A stretch of DNA of 5,441 nt from Burkholderiales bacterium. Lineage in GTDB: Bacteria; Pseudomonadota; Gammaproteobacteria; Burkholderiales; Burkholderiaceae_B. Numbering within the stretch: position 1 is the stretch's first letter; the number at the start of each line of letters is the position of its first letter. The DNA is taken from contig SXZD01000091.1 in NCBI GenBank assembly GCA_005788065.1, positions 1-5,441 on the forward strand, in the 5' to 3' direction. The position numbers were made by a program, and so were the translations under genes. The notes below the pieces were generated by a model, which saw only the letters and a program-made list of their open reading frames with translations, searched no databases and was not told the origin of the DNA. Positions 4,896 through 5,441 of this stretch are shown one piece after another.

Positions 4896-5441
4896 TCACG
4901 TTTGAGCCAATGTTCCGGCAATCTCCTCCAGCCGCATGGAATCGTCAAGCCAACTCTCTTCGAGTTGTTGCAGTTGTGTGTCGCAGTCAGCGCGTTGTTG
5001 TCCTAATTGCGTGCTGCTGTGAAGGTTGGCCGGCGCATATGCGTCATGCGCGGCGAGTTTGATGTCAATTGCGGCCATTTGTTCGCGCAAAGCCGCCATT
5101 TTCTTGTCGGTTTGCGCCAATTTGCGTTCCAGGGACTTACGTTCGGATTGCAGGGCCTGACGCTGGGCGTTCGACGCCGCCGCAACGGGCGATGGTGATG
5201 GTGATGGGGGTTCGTTTGCTTCTGCAGGCCGATTGACCTCGCGCACCAGTTGGCGCGCATATGCGTCGAGATCATCGTCCCAAGGAGCAATCTGCCCGTC
5301 GTGCACACGCACAAACCTGTCGCTGACGGATTCAAGCAGGTGGCGGTCGTGCGAGACCATGACCATGGCACCCTCGAAGTCCAGCAGTGCCTCGGCCAGT
5401 GCTTCCCGCGTGGGCATGTCCAGGTGGTTGGTCGGTTCGTC
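4896..5441 (-). CDS. yheS: ABC-F family ATPase, YheS-type, C-terminal part (5' end outside the window)
   Basis: The visible 181 residues begin exactly at the Walker B motif of the second nucleotide-binding domain (DEPTNHLD, with the catalytic Glu as residue 2) and continue through the H-loop SHDRHLL (His31) to the end. ABC-F proteins are soluble tandem ATPases that bind the ribosomal E site and help stalled translation; they are not transporters. The stretch FEGAMVMVSHDRHLLESVSD (22-41) and VHDGQIAPWDDDLDAY (46-61) match YheS better than Uup or EttA. A Pro/Ser linker (PPSPSPSP, 78-85) leads to a Gln/Lys/Glu-rich coiled coil (about 91-132 and 147-178), in keeping with the C-terminal extension of YheS/Uup proteins. 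The internal ATG at 5417 is Met9 of the frame and not a start. The gene is intact as far as seen; the first domain and the linker that reaches into the ribosome lie beyond the right edge. Confidence 0.92.
   Translation of the reverse strand, partial: DEPTNHLDMPTREALAEALLDFEGAMVMVSHDRHLLESVSDRFVRVHDGQIAPWDDDLDAYARQLVREVNRPAEANEPPSPSPSPVAAASNAQRQALQSERKSLERKLAQTDKKMAALREQMAAIDIKLAAHDAYAPANLHSSTQLGQQRADCDTQLQQLEESWLDDSMRLEEIAGTLAQT
5191..5208. repeat. Three tandem hexamers (GATGGT type) inside the ABC-F gene
   Basis: GATGGT, GATGGT, GATGGG in a row encode Pro-Ser repeats on the minus strand, in the linker between the second ATPase domain and the C-terminal coiled coil. Gain or loss of a unit would keep the frame and only change linker length. 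Confidence 0.6.

Noticed and set aside
5003..5371. Minus-strand 122-aa frame with a His-rich run
   Set aside because: It is an out-of-frame reading of the ABC-F gene; the His run comes from the GATGGT hexamers that encode Pro-Ser in the true frame.

Overview
The window looks like bacterial chromosome, probably from a proteobacterium and most plausibly a betaproteobacterium. This rests on the moderately GC-rich coding sequence, the style of the acyl-CoA synthetase and ABC-F genes, and the clear Shine-Dalgarno sites; no marker gene is present, so the assignment is an inference. I see no rRNA, tRNA, CRISPR array, transposase or phage gene.

Layout, right to left, since most genes lie on the minus strand. 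(1) At the right edge is the C-terminal third of an ABC-F ATPase of the YheS type, cut by the window. (2) A 175-bp gap follows, with a sigma70-like promoter and a pair of CTGCGCAG palindromes. (3) Next is a complete 563-aa long-chain acyl-CoA synthetase (AMP-forming). (4) A perfect hairpin separates it from a convergent plus-strand gene for a 241-aa NYN-domain (PIN-like) protein. (5) Upstream of that gene, an AT-rich 162-bp divergent region carries a promoter with a consensus -35 and an UP-like tract. (6) On the other side of it is a minus-strand 117-aa GIY-YIG domain protein. (7) Downstream on the minus strand come a 195-aa soluble protein and a 209-aa protein with three predicted membrane helices, neither of which I recognise. 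(8) At the left edge is a 58-aa ORF with a good ribosome binding site and one hydrophobic segment, possibly the start of a broken transporter gene.

Two genes have clear housekeeping-type roles: ABC-F translation factor and fatty acid activation. Nothing shows that the remaining genes form a single pathway.

The points most worth checking are: a long hairpin on the minus-strand mRNA that buries the ribosome binding site of the 195-aa gene; the NYN protein, whose GDSDF-type motif reads GDGFF; and the GIY-YIG protein, with Leu where the catalytic Glu is expected. The last two genes are divergent neighbours.
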